From positions 13,546,501 through 13,610,500 of the forward strand of contig OX327705.1 in NCBI GenBank assembly GCA_946807835.1: a stretch of 64,000 nucleotides of DNA, written 5' to 3'. How positions within the stretch are numbered: position 1 is the first letter of the stretch; every line of letters begins with the position of its first letter. The translations under genes and the position numbers were made by a program. Positions 10,795 to 24,585 of the stretch are shown here, one piece after another. The stretch comes from Ailanthus altissimus (taxonomy: Eukaryota; Streptophyta; Magnoliopsida; Sapindales; Simaroubaceae). The notes under the pieces are model-generated. The model had not been told where the DNA came from. It ran no database searches and saw nothing but the letters and a program-made list of their open reading frames with translations.

Positions 10795-12251
10795 TAATAT
10801 AATAATATTATATAATAAAATAATATATAATCATAGTGTAAAATGACCATTTTGCTCCTCATGAATAGCTACCAAGTCTACCCCTAGTGGATTCCACCAA
10901 ATCCCACACTTTAGTAAATTCAACCTAGGGTCCACAATACACCACATGTCATTATACAATTAGTAAATAAATATTATTAACTAATTGTTGTATATAACAC
11001 TTAAATACAGACACGTACGCATTTCTGTGGTAGTGTTGGATATTATTGGATTAAACAATTTAATCTAGCATGCTGCCCCAGTGCACAACGAGTACACTCC
11101 ATATCGCAGGAATTCCTAGGTTCATGTTCGATTCGTCAAATAAAGGTATTCCATGAGTCTAAGAACATTGCCTCATGCACATGTCACGGATATACAAATC
11201 AACACGTTGAACCATACAAGTTAAGGTTACAACGTATATGTATAGTCATTCGTCATAATATCTTAGATGTGTGGGGTTATAAATTATCACCATCAAATTT
11301 CCATGTACTCATCCATGTCTTATCCCCAGACATGTATCTCACTAAAAAATATGTGCAAACTCTTTTACCATATTATTTCACCCTGGCGGAAACTTTTTCC
11401 CGGGATCAAAGCTTATGGCCGCAAGATTTTTTGAGATATAATCTTGAAGCATCTGGATATCTTACTCCCTATGTGAGTTGACAGATCTCATATCTGTACA
11501 CACTGAACTCTATAACTATCAGACCATACCTAGTGACAGCCAGTGGTCACACCATGAAAGGTCTGTGACATGCATGGAACCAAAGTATGGTAGATCACTT
11601 ATAAGTTCATCGTGACACTCAGGTCAAAGGACCACGTATACTATTCAACTCGAGAGGAGCTTCCGTTGACGGCTTATATAGGGTGTCTATCAAAGGTTCT
11701 CATGAGTTTGTCCTATATTCATTCCCAACTAGATATCCATATGTCAATACGAGCTCTAAGCTCACAGTTAGCTTGGAATGACCATTTATACTCTATAGGT
11801 ACGACATATGCTGATCTATATAAAGGTATCCACTGACATACCCGCATTGACAAAAATAGATCATTAACAATATTCGAGAACATACTTGTGCAATTGGCAT
11901 TTGCTGGCACCTAATTGCAACTCTTGTAACTATGCTGTTACTAGTATATTCTCAGGTCTATGTCCTAGAACAAACAAGGCTCCAACTCTTGAATCTTCCC
12001 TGAGTGTTATAACCAGCTAATAATTAGATGTGCTAACATTTAATATTTATATCTCTCAGCATGAAAAACTATAGGCCCTTATCTAAACTCCCTTAAATTT
12101 GATCTAAACTCCTTTAGATCATATAATATCTGTAATGTTACATTGCATGGTACCATATAAATAGGTATTAGCGATTTAATATAAATGTATACTTATATAA
12201 ATAATAAGTATATCTATATTTAGGAATGGTACGTAAGTACCAACCCTAACA
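10795..12251 (-). mobile_element. Copia B1 3' LTR (minus strand), truncated at its left end
   Basis: Reverse complement of the C LTR (24,586-26,761) and colinear with the F LTR (62,440-63,891), ending CCTAACA at 12,251. The distal AT-rich third is missing, so it is about 1.46 kb instead of 2.1-2.2 kb. The reverse-complement polypurine tract ATCTCCCACTTGCTCT follows at 12,252. Confidence 0.85.
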
Positions 12252-13928
12252 ATCTCCCACTTGCTCTAGTGTCATTCTTGATGGTATCTCATACACATTG
12301 ATTCCACGTGTTTCATAAACACTTTTAGAGTCATAGCCTTAGAAAGTGGGTCTACTAAATTATTTATAGAATACTTCTATAAATAATCACATTTGCCTAA
12401 GACAAGATTGCCTATAGTTATATGAGACTCCTTTCAACATAATTAGAGCACTGGTGTCCTCTTGGCACCTCAGCCTGTATTACAGTTTAGTTTTTTTTTC
12501 GCAAAACTATGAAATATGATCCATTTATCTTGAAACTCTTTCAAGCCCAGCGATAAACCTATGAATCTACACTACCTTTTTTGCTACGCCTATAAGCAGT
12601 GAATCCTAGTTTAGTGCAATTTCAACTCACATAGTACCAATGAGAATGAACACATACTCAGATGTAGACTTTCTATCATCTAGGTTAAACTAAAAGTCCG
12701 ACTCCATACATCTTCTCACTTGTAAGTCACTTTCTCTATATTTAAGAAACTTATACTTTGTACCCTCAAGGTATCTCAAGATATGTTTGACTACCATCAA
12801 ATAGCGATCACCTGAATCAAACTAGTATCCTCTCATAACTCTTACAACTAAATTGATATCAGGTATTAAACACATTATAGCATACATCAAACTCTCAAGA
12901 GCTAATGTATTTGGTATGTCAGACACTCTAACTCTCTCATCTTTTGTTTGAAGAGACACTCTCCTTGAAAGATGAACACCATGTCTAAAAGATACGTTAA
13001 TTAATTTATAGTTAAGAAAACTACACCTTTTTAAGACGCTATTAATATGAATTGATTTGTGAGAGTCCTATCAGCTTCCAAGCTCTATCTTTATAAAGCT
13101 TTATACCTAGTATAAAGGAAGTGTCTCTTCAAATCCTACATAGGGAATTTCTTACGAGTTACTTTGACTGACTATAATATACCGACATCATTCCCAATGA
13201 CCAATATGTCATAAACAAAGAGCATCAAGAAAACTATCATGCTCTTACCGACTTTTCATGTACACAAGCTTGCTCATCAATTTTTCTGAAACCAGACAAT
13301 CTGATTATCTCATCAAAAAAAAGATTCCAGCTTTAGTAGGCTTATTTAAGCCCAAAAATGGGCTTCATCAGCTTACACACCAGACCAGACGTCTGATTGG
13401 ATGTAAAACCTTCAGGCTATACCATGAATAGCTCATACTCGAGGTATCCATTGAGGAATGTCGTCTTTACATCCATCTGCCAAACCTCAAAGTCATCATA
13501 TGTTGCAAGAGCCAATAACATTCTAATCGACCTTAGCATCAATATTGGTCTAAAGGTTTCCTCTTTCTTGATCCCAGATTAGTGAGGATTACCTTTCTAG
13601 AACCAATATAGGGCCTAGATAGTCTCTACCTTCCATCTGGCTCCCACAACCTTTTGTAAACGTTTTGTAACCAATGAGAACAATTCTTACGGGTAGCTTA
13701 ACCAAGTCCCAAACTTGATTCTGATGCATAAAGTCAATTTTTATTTTCATAGCTTTTTCCCATTTTTTGAATCGATGTCTAACATCGTCTCTTTATAAGT
13801 CAAAGGATAATTTTATTTTTCCAAGAAAACTCCAAGTTCACCTTTAGGTATCAAACATACCTAAAAGGTGACTTAGAAATCCTTTCCGACCGACTGGAGA
13901 AGTCTACTAAAAGGTCACTGCTTAAAGA
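12252..13928 (-). pseudogene. Copia B1 pol remnant: RNase H and reverse transcriptase
   Basis: The minus-strand 3' portion of copia pol lies in reverse order from the polypurine tract. RNase H-region blocks (12.3-12.9 kb) are followed by reverse transcriptase. The catalytic box near 13,206-13,222 reads LFVYD instead of LYVDD, so the first metal-binding Asp is lost. The segment stops abruptly near 13,928 and is followed by another LTR fragment. Heavily stopped and non-functional. Confidence 0.8.
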
Positions 13929-13984
13929 TAGGTGGACAAGTGTTATATTTTATATTGTATAATATTGTTATTATATATCAATAC

Positions 13985-14734
13985 ACATTAGACTCTATAA
14001 GTATTGGACCATACCCAGCGACACCCAACAGTCACAGCATGAAAGGTCTGTGACGTGTTGAACTAAAGTATGGTGGATCACTTATGAGCCCACCGTGGCA
14101 CTTAGGTTAAAAGACCACGCATACTACTAAACTCGAGAGGACCCTCCGTTGATGACTTACATAGGTTGTCTATCGGAGGCCCTCATGAGTCTATCCTATA
14201 TCTAGTCCTAACCGGATACCCATATGTTAATACGAGCTCCAAGCTCAAAATCGGCTAGGAATAACCATCTATACCCTATTGCTACAACATATGCTAATCT
14301 ATATAAAGGTATCCACCGATAGACCCACATAAGCAGAAATAGATCAGGGACAATATTTGAGAACATACTTGCACAACTGACATTTCCTAGCACCCGATTG
14401 CAACTCTTGCAACTATACAGTTACTAGCATATTCTCAGGTCTATGTCCCATTATAGACAAAGATCCAACTCTTGGATATTCGTTGAGTATTATAACCAGC
14501 TAACAATTAGTTGTACTAACTTTTAACATTTATATCTCCTAGCGTGACCAACTATAGGCCTTCATCTAAACTCTTCTAGATCTGATCTGAACTCCTTCAG
14601 ATCAAACAATATCTGTAATGTTACATTGTATAATACTATATAAATAGACATTAGAGATTTAATAGGAATGTACACATATATAAATACATAAGTATATGTA
14701 CATTTATGGATGGTACGTAAACACTAACCTTAAT
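13985..14734 (-). mobile_element. Copia B2 3' LTR fragment (minus strand)
   Basis: Matches only the polypurine-proximal half of the B1 LTR (11,500-12,251). It ends in a decayed CCTTAATA where CCTAACA is expected, followed by ATCTCCCACTTACAA. Confidence 0.8.
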
Positions 14735-17189
14735 AATCTCCCACTTACAATTAGTGCCATTCTTAATGGTATCTCATACACATCAACTCTACGTGTTTCA
14801 TAAACACTTTTAGAGTCATTGACTTAAAAGTGGGTCTACTAAATTATTTATAGAACATTTCTACAAATAATCACATCTCCTTTAGCCAAGCTCTCTCTTT
14901 TCATGTGAGACTCCTCTCAACATAATTATAGTCCTAGTGTCCTCTTGGCACCTCGGCCTAATTTATAGCAAAAGTATAAGATATTATCCATCTGCTTTAG
15001 AACTCTTCTAAGCACAGCGATAAACCTACAAATCCACACTGCTTTTTCCGCTGCGCACTAAATAAATCAGCAGTGAATCCTAATTTGGTGCAATTCTAAC
15101 TCACCTAGTACCAATGAGAATGAGCACATACTCAGATGTAGACTCTATATCATCTAGGTTAAATTAAAAGTCTGACTCCGTATATCTTTTCACTTGTAAG
15201 TCACTTTCTCCATATTTAAGAAACTTATCCTTTGTACCCTCATTGTATCTTAGGATATATTTGACTACCATCAAATGACAGTCACCTGAATCAGACTGGT
15301 ATCCTCTCATAACTCTTACAGCCAAACTGATATCAGGTCTCAAACACATCATAGCATGCATCAAGCTCTCAAGAGCTGATGTATTTGGTACGTCAGACAC
15401 TCTATCTCTCTCATCTTTCATCTAAAAAGACACTCTCCTCGAAAGATGAACATCAGGTCCAAAAGATATGTTAATTAACTCACAGTTAAGAAAAATGTAC
15501 CTTTTTAAGACGCTATTAATGTGAATTGATTTAGGAGAGTCCTATCAGCTTCCTAGCTCTATCTCTATAAAGCTTTATACCCGGTATAAAGAAAGCGTCT
15601 CTCCAAATGCTTTATAGAGAAATTCTTACGAGTTACTATTGGCTGATTATAACATACTGACATCATTCTTAATGACTAATATGTCATCAACATAGAGCAT
15701 CAATAAGACTATTATGTTCCCATTGACCCTTCATACACATAAGCTTCCTCCTTATTTTTGATGAAACCAGACAATCTAATTATCTCATGAAAATAATGAT
15801 TCCAGCTTCGAGAGGCTTGTTTAAGCCATAAATAGACTTCTTCAACCTGTACACTAGTCCAAAAGTCTGGTTGGACATAAAACCTTCAAGCTGTTTCATG
15901 AATATCTCTTAGTCAGTCAAGGTATCTATTTAGGAATGCCGTCTTTACATCCATCTGTCAAACCTTAAAGTCATAATATACTGCAAGAGCCAATAAAACT
16001 CTAATCGACTTTAGCATCAATACCGGTCTAAAGGTTTCTTCTTAGTTGATGCCATATCACTGAGGATTACGTTTCTAGAACCAATATAGGGCCTAGAAGG
16101 TCTCTACCTTCCATCTGGCTCCCACTACCTCTTGTAAACGTTTTACAACCAATGAGAACAATTCCCATAGGTAGCTTAACTAAGTCCCATACTTGATTTT
16201 GATGCATAGATTGAATTTTTATTTTCATGGCTTCTTGCCGTTTCCTGCATCGATATCTAATATCGTCTCCTTATAGGTCAAAGGATTATTTTCTTCTACC
16301 AAAGAAACTCCAAGTTCACCTTCAGACATCATACATACCTAAAAGGTGGCCTAGAAATCCTTTCAGACCATTGAGGAAGTGTGCTAAAAGGTCTCTGCTT
16401 AATTAAGCCTGAGTTCCCATCCTTGGTTTGTTTTTTTTAGATTGCCTTCATCAAGTTCAATCTTTCTATGATTCTTATGATACATGAAAAAAGCATCCTC
16501 TAGAATGGTGGTAAATCGAGAAACGAATACACTTCGCTTCTATGAATCATAGAACTAGTATCCTATTGTATTCACAAGATACACAATGAACCTATACTTG
16601 TACCTGTTGGGTGTTGTATTTATCTTACTGAATAACGTTTATAAAATAATATACCCTGCTGCGTAACTCTTACGTCAGTAAGGCAACCTCAAGTCTTAAC
16701 ATATTTAAGATATGACTTCACTCTTTTCTGAATCACTTATGGAATAGAAGGAATAACTTATAATGGAACTCTGCTTAATAAGCAACTATATTTGGAGTAT
16801 ATTATCACAGATATAGATCGGTAACACTCATTATCGATCAAACCATATCTAATAAAGTCCGATTCCTACTCTCCAAAACAACGTTATGTTGTGGAGTACC
16901 CAGAGGATTATAGTGAGTGGGAATCTCATTCTACTTTAAACAAACAGAAAACTTACTATTAATGTACTCACTACCTCGATCTAATCGAAGGGATGTGATG
17001 TACATTCTGGTATGTTTGGTCATCTCCGTGAATACATTATTCATAAACTGATTAAGTCTTTATGGTTAGATTAGGTATTCCATCATCCTTAACCAGACAG
17101 GTTAGACGTTTCACACCTATATGACCTATTCTTATATACCACAGTTCCGTATTATTTAAATATTTTGATTTATAGACATTTCTAATGGT
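14735..17189 (-). pseudogene. Copia B2 pol remnant: RNase H, RT, integrase C-terminus
   Basis: Minus-strand copia pol. The open stretch at 15,164-15,421 is the RT/RNase H junction (LESLMHAMMCLRPDISLAVRVMRGYQSDSGD through KYILRYNEGTKDKFLKYGESDLQ). The RT catalytic LYVDD is intact at 15,683-15,694, unlike B1. Integrase-linked sequence reaches 17,189, where a solo LTR interrupts; the element resumes at 19,964. Stops elsewhere make it a pseudogene. Confidence 0.85.
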
Positions 17190-17194
17190 ATATA

Positions 17195-19958
17195 TGTAAT
17201 ATCCAATCTCTATTAGTAGTATTGGCGCCTAGATTTCGGTATAGAACAAATAAGACACCGTAGGGTTACTCAATTTTAACCCTATTAGAAATATTCCCTT
17301 TATAGTGCACGTAAAAGATATTAGACCTAATTTGGTAATTTCACACTCGATCGGTGCGCCGGACGACCCTAGAATATTTTTAGAATTTTTCTCCATTGGC
17401 TTGGAAAAGAAAATTCTAATTTACTACATGAATTTCCATTTAAGGGTTATGAATGGAACAAGCCTTTGTTGAGAAACATAATCCATATATTAGAGAATGG
17501 ACCACTTAGAAGAAATCTCATGGATTGCCAAGTTGGAAGTTCTAGTTAGTTCTTTGAACTATTCTAACTAGATAGCTACAAATGAACTAATTACATAATT
17601 AGTTTTTAACTAATGGCAAATTTGAAGTTTTAAGTAAGTTGAAGGGCAAAATGGTCAATTGAGGGAGCACTATATATATGTTAGAAGTGTGTAGAAATTT
17701 GAAGAGAGATCAAAACCAACACTTAGCCAAAAAAAGAGAGAAATTCGAGCTTCAAAGGGGGGTGGTGCTACAGTGACTATTCAAGTTTTTTTTCATGTGT
17801 AATCAAGCCAAAATAAGGTTACAAACCAATCCCTAAGCTCAATTGAAGTCTCTATTAGTGAAAATTCAAGAAAAAGAGGTAAGAAAAGCATCTTTTATGA
17901 GTTTCATAAGTGAGATTTCAAGAATGTTTTAATTGATGTTCTTATGTGTATTCTTGGCTTAGATTGAGTTGAATTCTAGTGTGGAGCTTAAAGGAGTCAT
18001 CAATTTGAAGAAATTGGCAAGGTGAGAATTAGGATTTTTGGTGATTTGTTGTAGAGATTTCAATTGGTTGTAATTAGGGCTTTAGAATGAAATTGGCATG
18101 ATTTTGTTGTAATTGGAACAAGAAATTGAAAAAAGGAATGTGTTGGAACCTAGGGTGAAATTCTGCCACTTTAGGAAAGTTAGGAATTGAGTGGTGTTTT
18201 GATTGAATTGTTGTGTGTAAATGGTGCATATTGTGAATTGAATGTATATGGTTGATGGAAAAACCAAAAATGAAGAAAATGGGACATAATTGTCCATGTG
18301 GGAAAGGTGAAGGGCAATTATGTCCAACCAAGTTATAAGGTGTTCAATAATTTTCAGGGCGCCGGATGGTGAGTTAGTTTCGATTATGGCTCCGTAACTA
18401 AAATCGGAAAGTAGTATGCATCCGGGCTTTGTATGCCGATTAGGGCATTTAGTAGTTAAATGAGATTCTAGCATTCGATTTAGTTCTAAATGTTATTTGT
18501 GGCGTGTAGGTGAAGATAACTGAGAACGTTAACGGGAGCAGAAATCGGGAGCGAAATTAAGTGCGGAGCGATTGTGAATGAAAATCTGTCATTTCTTTTA
18601 CTTTTCGGTTATTATGTTTTCGCACAATAACTATGTATGTTTTATGAGCTTTCGATGCATAAACATGATTTATGATCTTGATATATTCATAGACATGCTT
18701 TTACATGATCGATTTGTGAAACAGTTTTAAAATTTCTACATTCGTTTTTAAGGCCATTGGTACCCTCAGATTATAGTGGTGATGATTGTATTAGACCCGG
18801 CCGGTATATCCCGTGCACATGGGCAGGTCTTGGGGGTGTGTCACTAACTCGAGGAAGTCAAAATGTCGAGTCATGTGAGTCGCTCTATGTGTACGAGATA
18901 TTGTCTCGCTATATACATGCGATGTAGGATTCCGCTGCGTAGCCAGTGAGATGTCTTGAGATGTCACTGTGGGTGTTGCTAGTTGAGGTGCCCCATGACC
19001 TACTCACGTATGCGGTGCTAGTTGAGTCGCTGCGTGGGTATAGAGCTTTAGGGTTACCATTGGTACAGTTTAGAAAGAAAATGGCCAAGCGAGGATTTTA
19101 CTAGTTTTCGATTTACTGATAGCATTTATGCATTTATATGCACACAACAGTTATTATGTTATACAGATTCCGAATATAGTTTTCCAAAGATGTAGATAAA
19201 ATTCGTTCGGCAAGAATTCATTAGCATATGATATTAGAAACCGTTTTACAATTTTACATCTGTTTTAGAAGCATAAAATCTGCATGTACTTTAGAAATTG
19301 CTATCTTTGTATAATGTTCTTGTAATTGAAATCTCATTTACACTCACTAAGCTCCTTTAGCTCACCCGTTTTATGTTTTATATTTTTAAATCCCTTTCCC
19401 AGGTGTAGGTCTCGGAACGCAAGCTGCTGAGTCTCCTATTGCTGAGTAGTGGGCCGAATCCAAAGAAAATTTTTGTATATGTAAATGTGCTAATAGCACT
19501 CTTTACTTTATGCATAATAGTTGTAGGCATGTATATTTGTAAGTATGTATTGAATCAAGAAGAAGAGATTTTCAATTTATGATGATCGTTTTTACTTTTT
19601 ATGATTATGCTTATTTTGTGATTTAAATGAAACTTTTGAGTTGTGTTGGATTTGATTTGGAAAGGACCGGAGGTCCGAATTGGTAGTATTGAGATGTATT
19701 AAAAATAGAAGTGAAATTTTTTTGCAGGTTTTATATGGATTTTCCGAAAAACAGGGGAAACTCTGTCCATTTATTTTTAAAATTAAGATATCTTTTTCAT
19801 GTATATTACTAGATCTTCTTAGTAGTAACAAGAATTAAAAAGGGGTTCGCCTCGCAGAATTTCTCAACATACCCAGTTAGGTTCGGAGGAACTTCCGTTG
19901 GGGTGCCCGGCAGGGCCGCTGGGATCTATAGTAGAGGGTCTCGGGTCGAGTCCTGTCA
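17195..19958 (+). mobile_element. Ty3-gypsy-like solo LTR, 2764 bp, perfect TSD
   Basis: It starts TGTAATATCC and ends GAGTCCTGTCA, flanked by ATATA on both sides (17,190-17,194 and 19,959-19,963). The flanking copia B2 sequence joins cleanly across it when compared with copia C at 22,160-22,200. A TATA box (CTATATATATG, about 17,670) and a downstream AAAAAAAGAGAG leader-like stretch indicate plus orientation. There are no coding domains. The TGTAATA start, length and moderate GC suggest a chromovirus (Tekay/Del-like) LTR, but class is inferred. Confidence 0.88.
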
Positions 19959-19963
19959 ATATA

Positions 19964-20335
19964 ATGTTCATTTATTAACTGATATTCAATTAATAAAATA
20001 TCATTCACATCACATGAACATAAGAAACTATTCCTAATATTTATATGATATCCTTCACTGTCAAGTACAAGGAGGGACACAATTTGTCAGATGATGTTTA
20101 GGGATATCATACCTATTATGCAATACAACCATTATATTGCATATTGGAAGTAAGTCAAATTGCTTAACAAATTGAACTTGTAGGAAATCGCCATTTTTTA
20201 CTCTTAACTTTACTCTTACAAACAGTTGCATTCTGTCTCTCTCAATCCCTACAACATATTGCAGACATGAGAGGGACATACAATATGTCATACTGAGCTT
20301 AAACTGGCATCATATACTATAGAAATGTCTATGTT
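19964..20335 (-). pseudogene. Copia B2 protease/integrase N-terminal remnant
   Basis: Reverse complement of C at about 21,840-22,170 (CDVNDILLIEYQLIN, LRVKNGDFLQVQFVKQFDLL). The gag and zinc-knuckle region expected next is absent: at about 20,335 the sequence jumps to leader sequence. Confidence 0.75.
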
Positions 20336-21013
20336 TTCAGAATATTTCTGAGATTCATTTGCCAGTCAGAGTAACTGGTTCGTAGTGGCCATTATACTTG
20401 ACAGACTAAAATAAAAGGAGATGTAAACGGAATAGTCAATAAATCGCTAATAAAATGTTTTAAATCATAGGTATAACAATTATATATTTTCAATTTAAAA
20501 CGCCCTCCCACTAGTTTACATAATCTCGGTAATCTCTCGAATGGGAAGACTATAGTTTAAACTCTTTTAAACTATACAGTAGGAAGTAGATCCTGTTGAA
20601 ATTTACTCGGGCCTTATGCTGTAGCAATATTGGCCTTTGTAAACCTAATAGGTAGACAACATTTGACAATTGCATCTCATGCAGCTTTTACCATTTGATT
20701 TTGAATACACCTTATCTTCACGCTATAGCAATATTGGGTAAATGTATTCTAGATTAACTTGTCAATAATTAAATATACGTTACTGATACTACCCTTACGC
20801 TGTAGCAATAATAGGCAACACATTAGTATATATTTGCCTTATCTTATGTTTAACCGATATAGTCCAAGCCCAACCGACCAAATTCCTTACACTGTAGATG
20901 TTACTGTTACTACCTTTACGTTGTAGCAATATTGGCCTTTGTAAATCCAACAAGTAGACAACGTTTGTCAATTGCATCTCATGCAACTCTTACCGCTTGA
21001 TCCTGAATACATC
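20336..21013 (-). mobile_element. Copia B2 5' leader, with internal duplication
   Basis: Minus-strand leader of the B/C/F copia family, matching 60,380-61,000 closely. It has several copies of a CTGTAGCAATATTGG motif (20,621; 20,723; 20,799; 20,919). The block GTAGACAAC..TTGTCAATTGCATCTCATGC occurs at about 20,650 and again at about 20,955. It ends at the head-to-head junction near 21,013. Confidence 0.75.
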
Positions 21014-24000
21014 TTACCCAATATTGCTACAGCATGAGGATAAGGTGTATTCAAGATTAAGAGGTAAGAGTTGAATGAGATGCAATTGACAAACGTTGTG
21101 TCCCTGTTGGGTTTACAAAGGCCAATATTTCTAAAGCATGAGGCCCGAGTAAATTTCAATAGGATTTACTTACCACCATATAGTTTAAAAGAGTTTAAAC
21201 TATCATCTTCCCATTCGAGAGATTACTAAGATTATGTAGAGCAGTGGGAGAGCATTTTAAATTGAAAATGTATAATTGTTATACCTATGATTTAAAACGT
21301 TTTATTAGTGATTTAATGACTATTCCACTTACAACTCCCATTATTTTTTGATCTGTTAAGTCTAATGGCCACTACGAGCCAGTTGGTGTGCATAGTTGAT
21401 GCAATCCAACTCATGGGTACTAAAAAATATTTTGACCAGTAGATGAATCTAAAAATGTTCTGGATTCAAAACAATCTTAGATTTATTGGTGATCAGAGAT
21501 TGCAGAAAAGTATTTCTGATAACACCTCTAAAGGGAATATGAATAGAGAGGGTGTGACTCTCTTTGTTTAATGTGCTTAATCTTCTACTCCAAGTATATC
21601 TAGTAAGACCAGATGTGTGAGAAGAAGAAGATGAAGTAGATACCCAAGACAAGTCCTCAGACGCAACATTTATCCAAAGATCAACAAGAGAGCAATATAG
21701 ATGGAAAGTGCTTCCACTGCAGTAAGGTTGGGTATTAGAAATATCACTACCCTAAAAGCCTTATTATTGTCAAGAAGATTGTCACAGATTTGTGTTTGAC
21801 AGATATAGATATATCTATGGTATATGATGCCAGTTTAAGCTGGGTGTGACACACTGTATATCTTTTTCATATCTGTAATATGTTGTAGGGATTGAGAGAG
21901 AATGCAATAGGTTATTGGAGTAAAGTTAAGTGTAGAAAAGGTGATTTCCTACAAGTTCAATTTGTTGAGCAGCTTGACTTACTTCTAATACACAATACAA
22001 TGGTTGTATTGCATAATTGGTATGATATCTTAAACATTATCTGACAAATAGTGTCCCTTCTTGCACTTGATCGTGAAGGATATTATATGAATATTAGGAA
22101 TAGTTTCTTATGTTCATATGATGTGAATGATATTTTATTAACTAAATGTCAGTTAATAAATGGACATTATATATAATTAGAAATGTCTGTAGATTGGAAT
22201 CTTTAGATAATACATAACTGTGGTATATAAGAATGAGCCATATAGGTGTTAAACACCTAACCCGTTTGGTTAAAGATGGTGAAATACCTAATCTGACCAT
22301 AAAGACTTAACTAGTTTATGAATAATGTATTCACAGAGATGACCATACATACTAGAATGTACATCACATCCCTTCGATTAGATCGAGGTAGTGAGTACAT
22401 TAATAGCAAGTTTTTTTTGTTTGTTTAAAGGAGAATGAGATTTGCATTCACTATAGTCCTCCGGGTACTTTACAATATAATGATGTTTCAGAGAGGAGGA
22501 ATCAGACTTTATTAGATATGGTTTGATCGATAATAAGTGTTACCAATCTATATTTGTGAGAATATACTCCAAATATAACTGCTTATTAGGCAGAGTTCTA
22601 TTATAAGTTGTTCCTTCCATTCCGTATGTGATACAAAAAAGAGGGAAACCATATCTTAAATATGTTAAGACTTGTGGTTGCCTTACTGATATAAGAGTTA
22701 CACAGCAAGGTATCTTGTTTTGTAAGAGTTACTCAGCAGGATAAATAAAATACCCAAGAGGTACAAGTATAGGTTCACTGCATATCTTGTGAATATAATA
22801 GGATACCAGTTCTGTGATTCAGAGAAGCGAAGTGTGTTCGTTTCTCGATTTACCACCATTCTAAAGGAAGCGTTTCTCATGGATTATGGGAATCATAGAA
22901 AAATTGAACTTGATGAAGTCAATCTAGAAAATAATGAACCAATGATGGGAACTCATGCTCAATTAAGCAGTGACCTTTTAGTACACTTCCCTAGTGGGTT
23001 AGAAAGGATTTCTAGGTCACATTTTAGGTATGTATGATGCTTGAAGGTGAACTTAGAGTTTTCTTAGTAGAAGAAAATAATCCTTTGACCTATAGGGAAA
23101 CGATATTATACATCGATTCGAGAAACGACAAGAAGCGATGAAAACAAAAATTAACTCTATGCATTAGAATCAAGTCTGGGAGTTGGTTAAGTTACTTATG
23201 GGAATTGTTCCAATTGGTCGTTAAAAGTTTACAAGAGATAGTAAGAACCAAGTGGAAGGTAAAAACCTTCTAACTCTTATATTGGTTCTAGAAAGGTAAT
23301 CCTTAGTGATTTGGGCTCAATTATAAGGAAACCTTTGGACCAATATTAATGCTAAAGTCGATTAGAGTTTTATTGCTCTTGCAACATATTATGACTTTGA
23401 GGTTTGGTAGATGGATTTGAAGACGGCATTCCTAAATAGATATATTAAGTAAGAGATATTCATGGAACAACCTGAAGATTTTATATCTTGTCAGACTTCT
23501 GGTCTAGTGTGCAGGCTGAAGAAGTCTATTTATGGGCTTAAATAAGCCTTCTAAAGCTAAAATCATTGTTTTGATGAGATAATGATGAGGAAGCTTGTGT
23601 GCATGAAAGGTCGTGGTAGCATGATAGTCTTTTTTATGCTCTTTGTTGATGACATACTGATCATTAGGAATGATGTCGGTATGTTATAGTCGGTCAAAAG
23701 TAAGGATTTGAAAGAGGCTTCCTTTATACTGGGTAGAAAGCTTTATAGAGATAGAGCTAGGAAGCTGATAGCACTCTCACAAATTATTTCACTTCAATAG
23801 CATTTTAAAAAAGTACAGTTTTATTAATTGTGAGATAGTTAACGTATCTTTTGGACATGGTGTTCATCTTTTGAAGATGATGTCTCTTCAAAAGAAAGAT
23901 GAGAGAGTTAGAGTATCTGATGCACTAAATACATCAGCTTTTGAGAGCTTGATGTATGCTATGATATATTTAAGATTTGATATCAGTATGACTGTAAGAG

Positions 24001-24585
24001 TTATGTGCCGATATCAATCTGATTCAGGATACCATCATTTGATGGTAGTCAAATATATCCTAAGATAATTTGAGGGTATAAAGGATAAGTTTCTCAAATA
24101 TAAAGAAAGTGACTTATGAATAAGAAGATGGATGAAGTTAGACTTTTAGTTTGACCTAGATGATAAAGAGTCTACATCAGGGAATGTGCTCATTCTCATT
24201 AGTACTAAGTGAGTTGAATTACACCAAACTAGGATTCACTGCTGATTTATTTAAGGCGTAGCAGAAAGAGTAGTATGGATTCATAGGTTTATTGCTAGGC
24301 TTGGAAGAGTTCCAAGACAAATGGATCATATCCCATAGTTTGTGACAAAACTAGGCCGTTAAATAGGCCGAGCTGTCAAAAGGACAGTACTCTAATTATG
24401 TTAAGAGGAGTCTCACATGACTAGAGGGATCTTGGCTTAGGGAGATGTAATTATTTACAGAAATATTCTATAAATAATATAGCAGACTCACTTTCTAAGG
24501 CCATAACTCCAAAAGTGTGTATGAAACACATGAAATTGATGTGTATGAGATACCATGAGGAATGACACTGGAGAAAGTGGGAAAT
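21014..24585 (+). pseudogene. Copia C internal region (leader, gag remnant, protease, integrase, RT, RNase H)
   Basis: Plus-strand copia starting inside the leader at the inverted junction. A shortened gag remnant (about 21,390-21,760) holds a zinc knuckle at 21,709 reduced to CFHC followed by lost His and Cys. Protease follows to about 21,990 with no DTG, then integrase 22,230-22,860. The linker is open at 22,789-23,037 (GYQFCDSEKRSVFVSR, IELDEVNLE). RT lies at 23,090-23,780 with FVDD at 23,642-23,653. RNase H (open at 23,871-24,068) continues to about 24,520. The polypurine tract GAGAAAGTGGGAAAT at 24,571 abuts the LTR. Stops throughout. Confidence 0.88.

Noticed and set aside
18074..18474. 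Overlapping 85- and 130-codon minus-strand frames
   Set aside because: They lie inside the solo LTR 17,195-19,958, overlap each other in different frames and show no domain.
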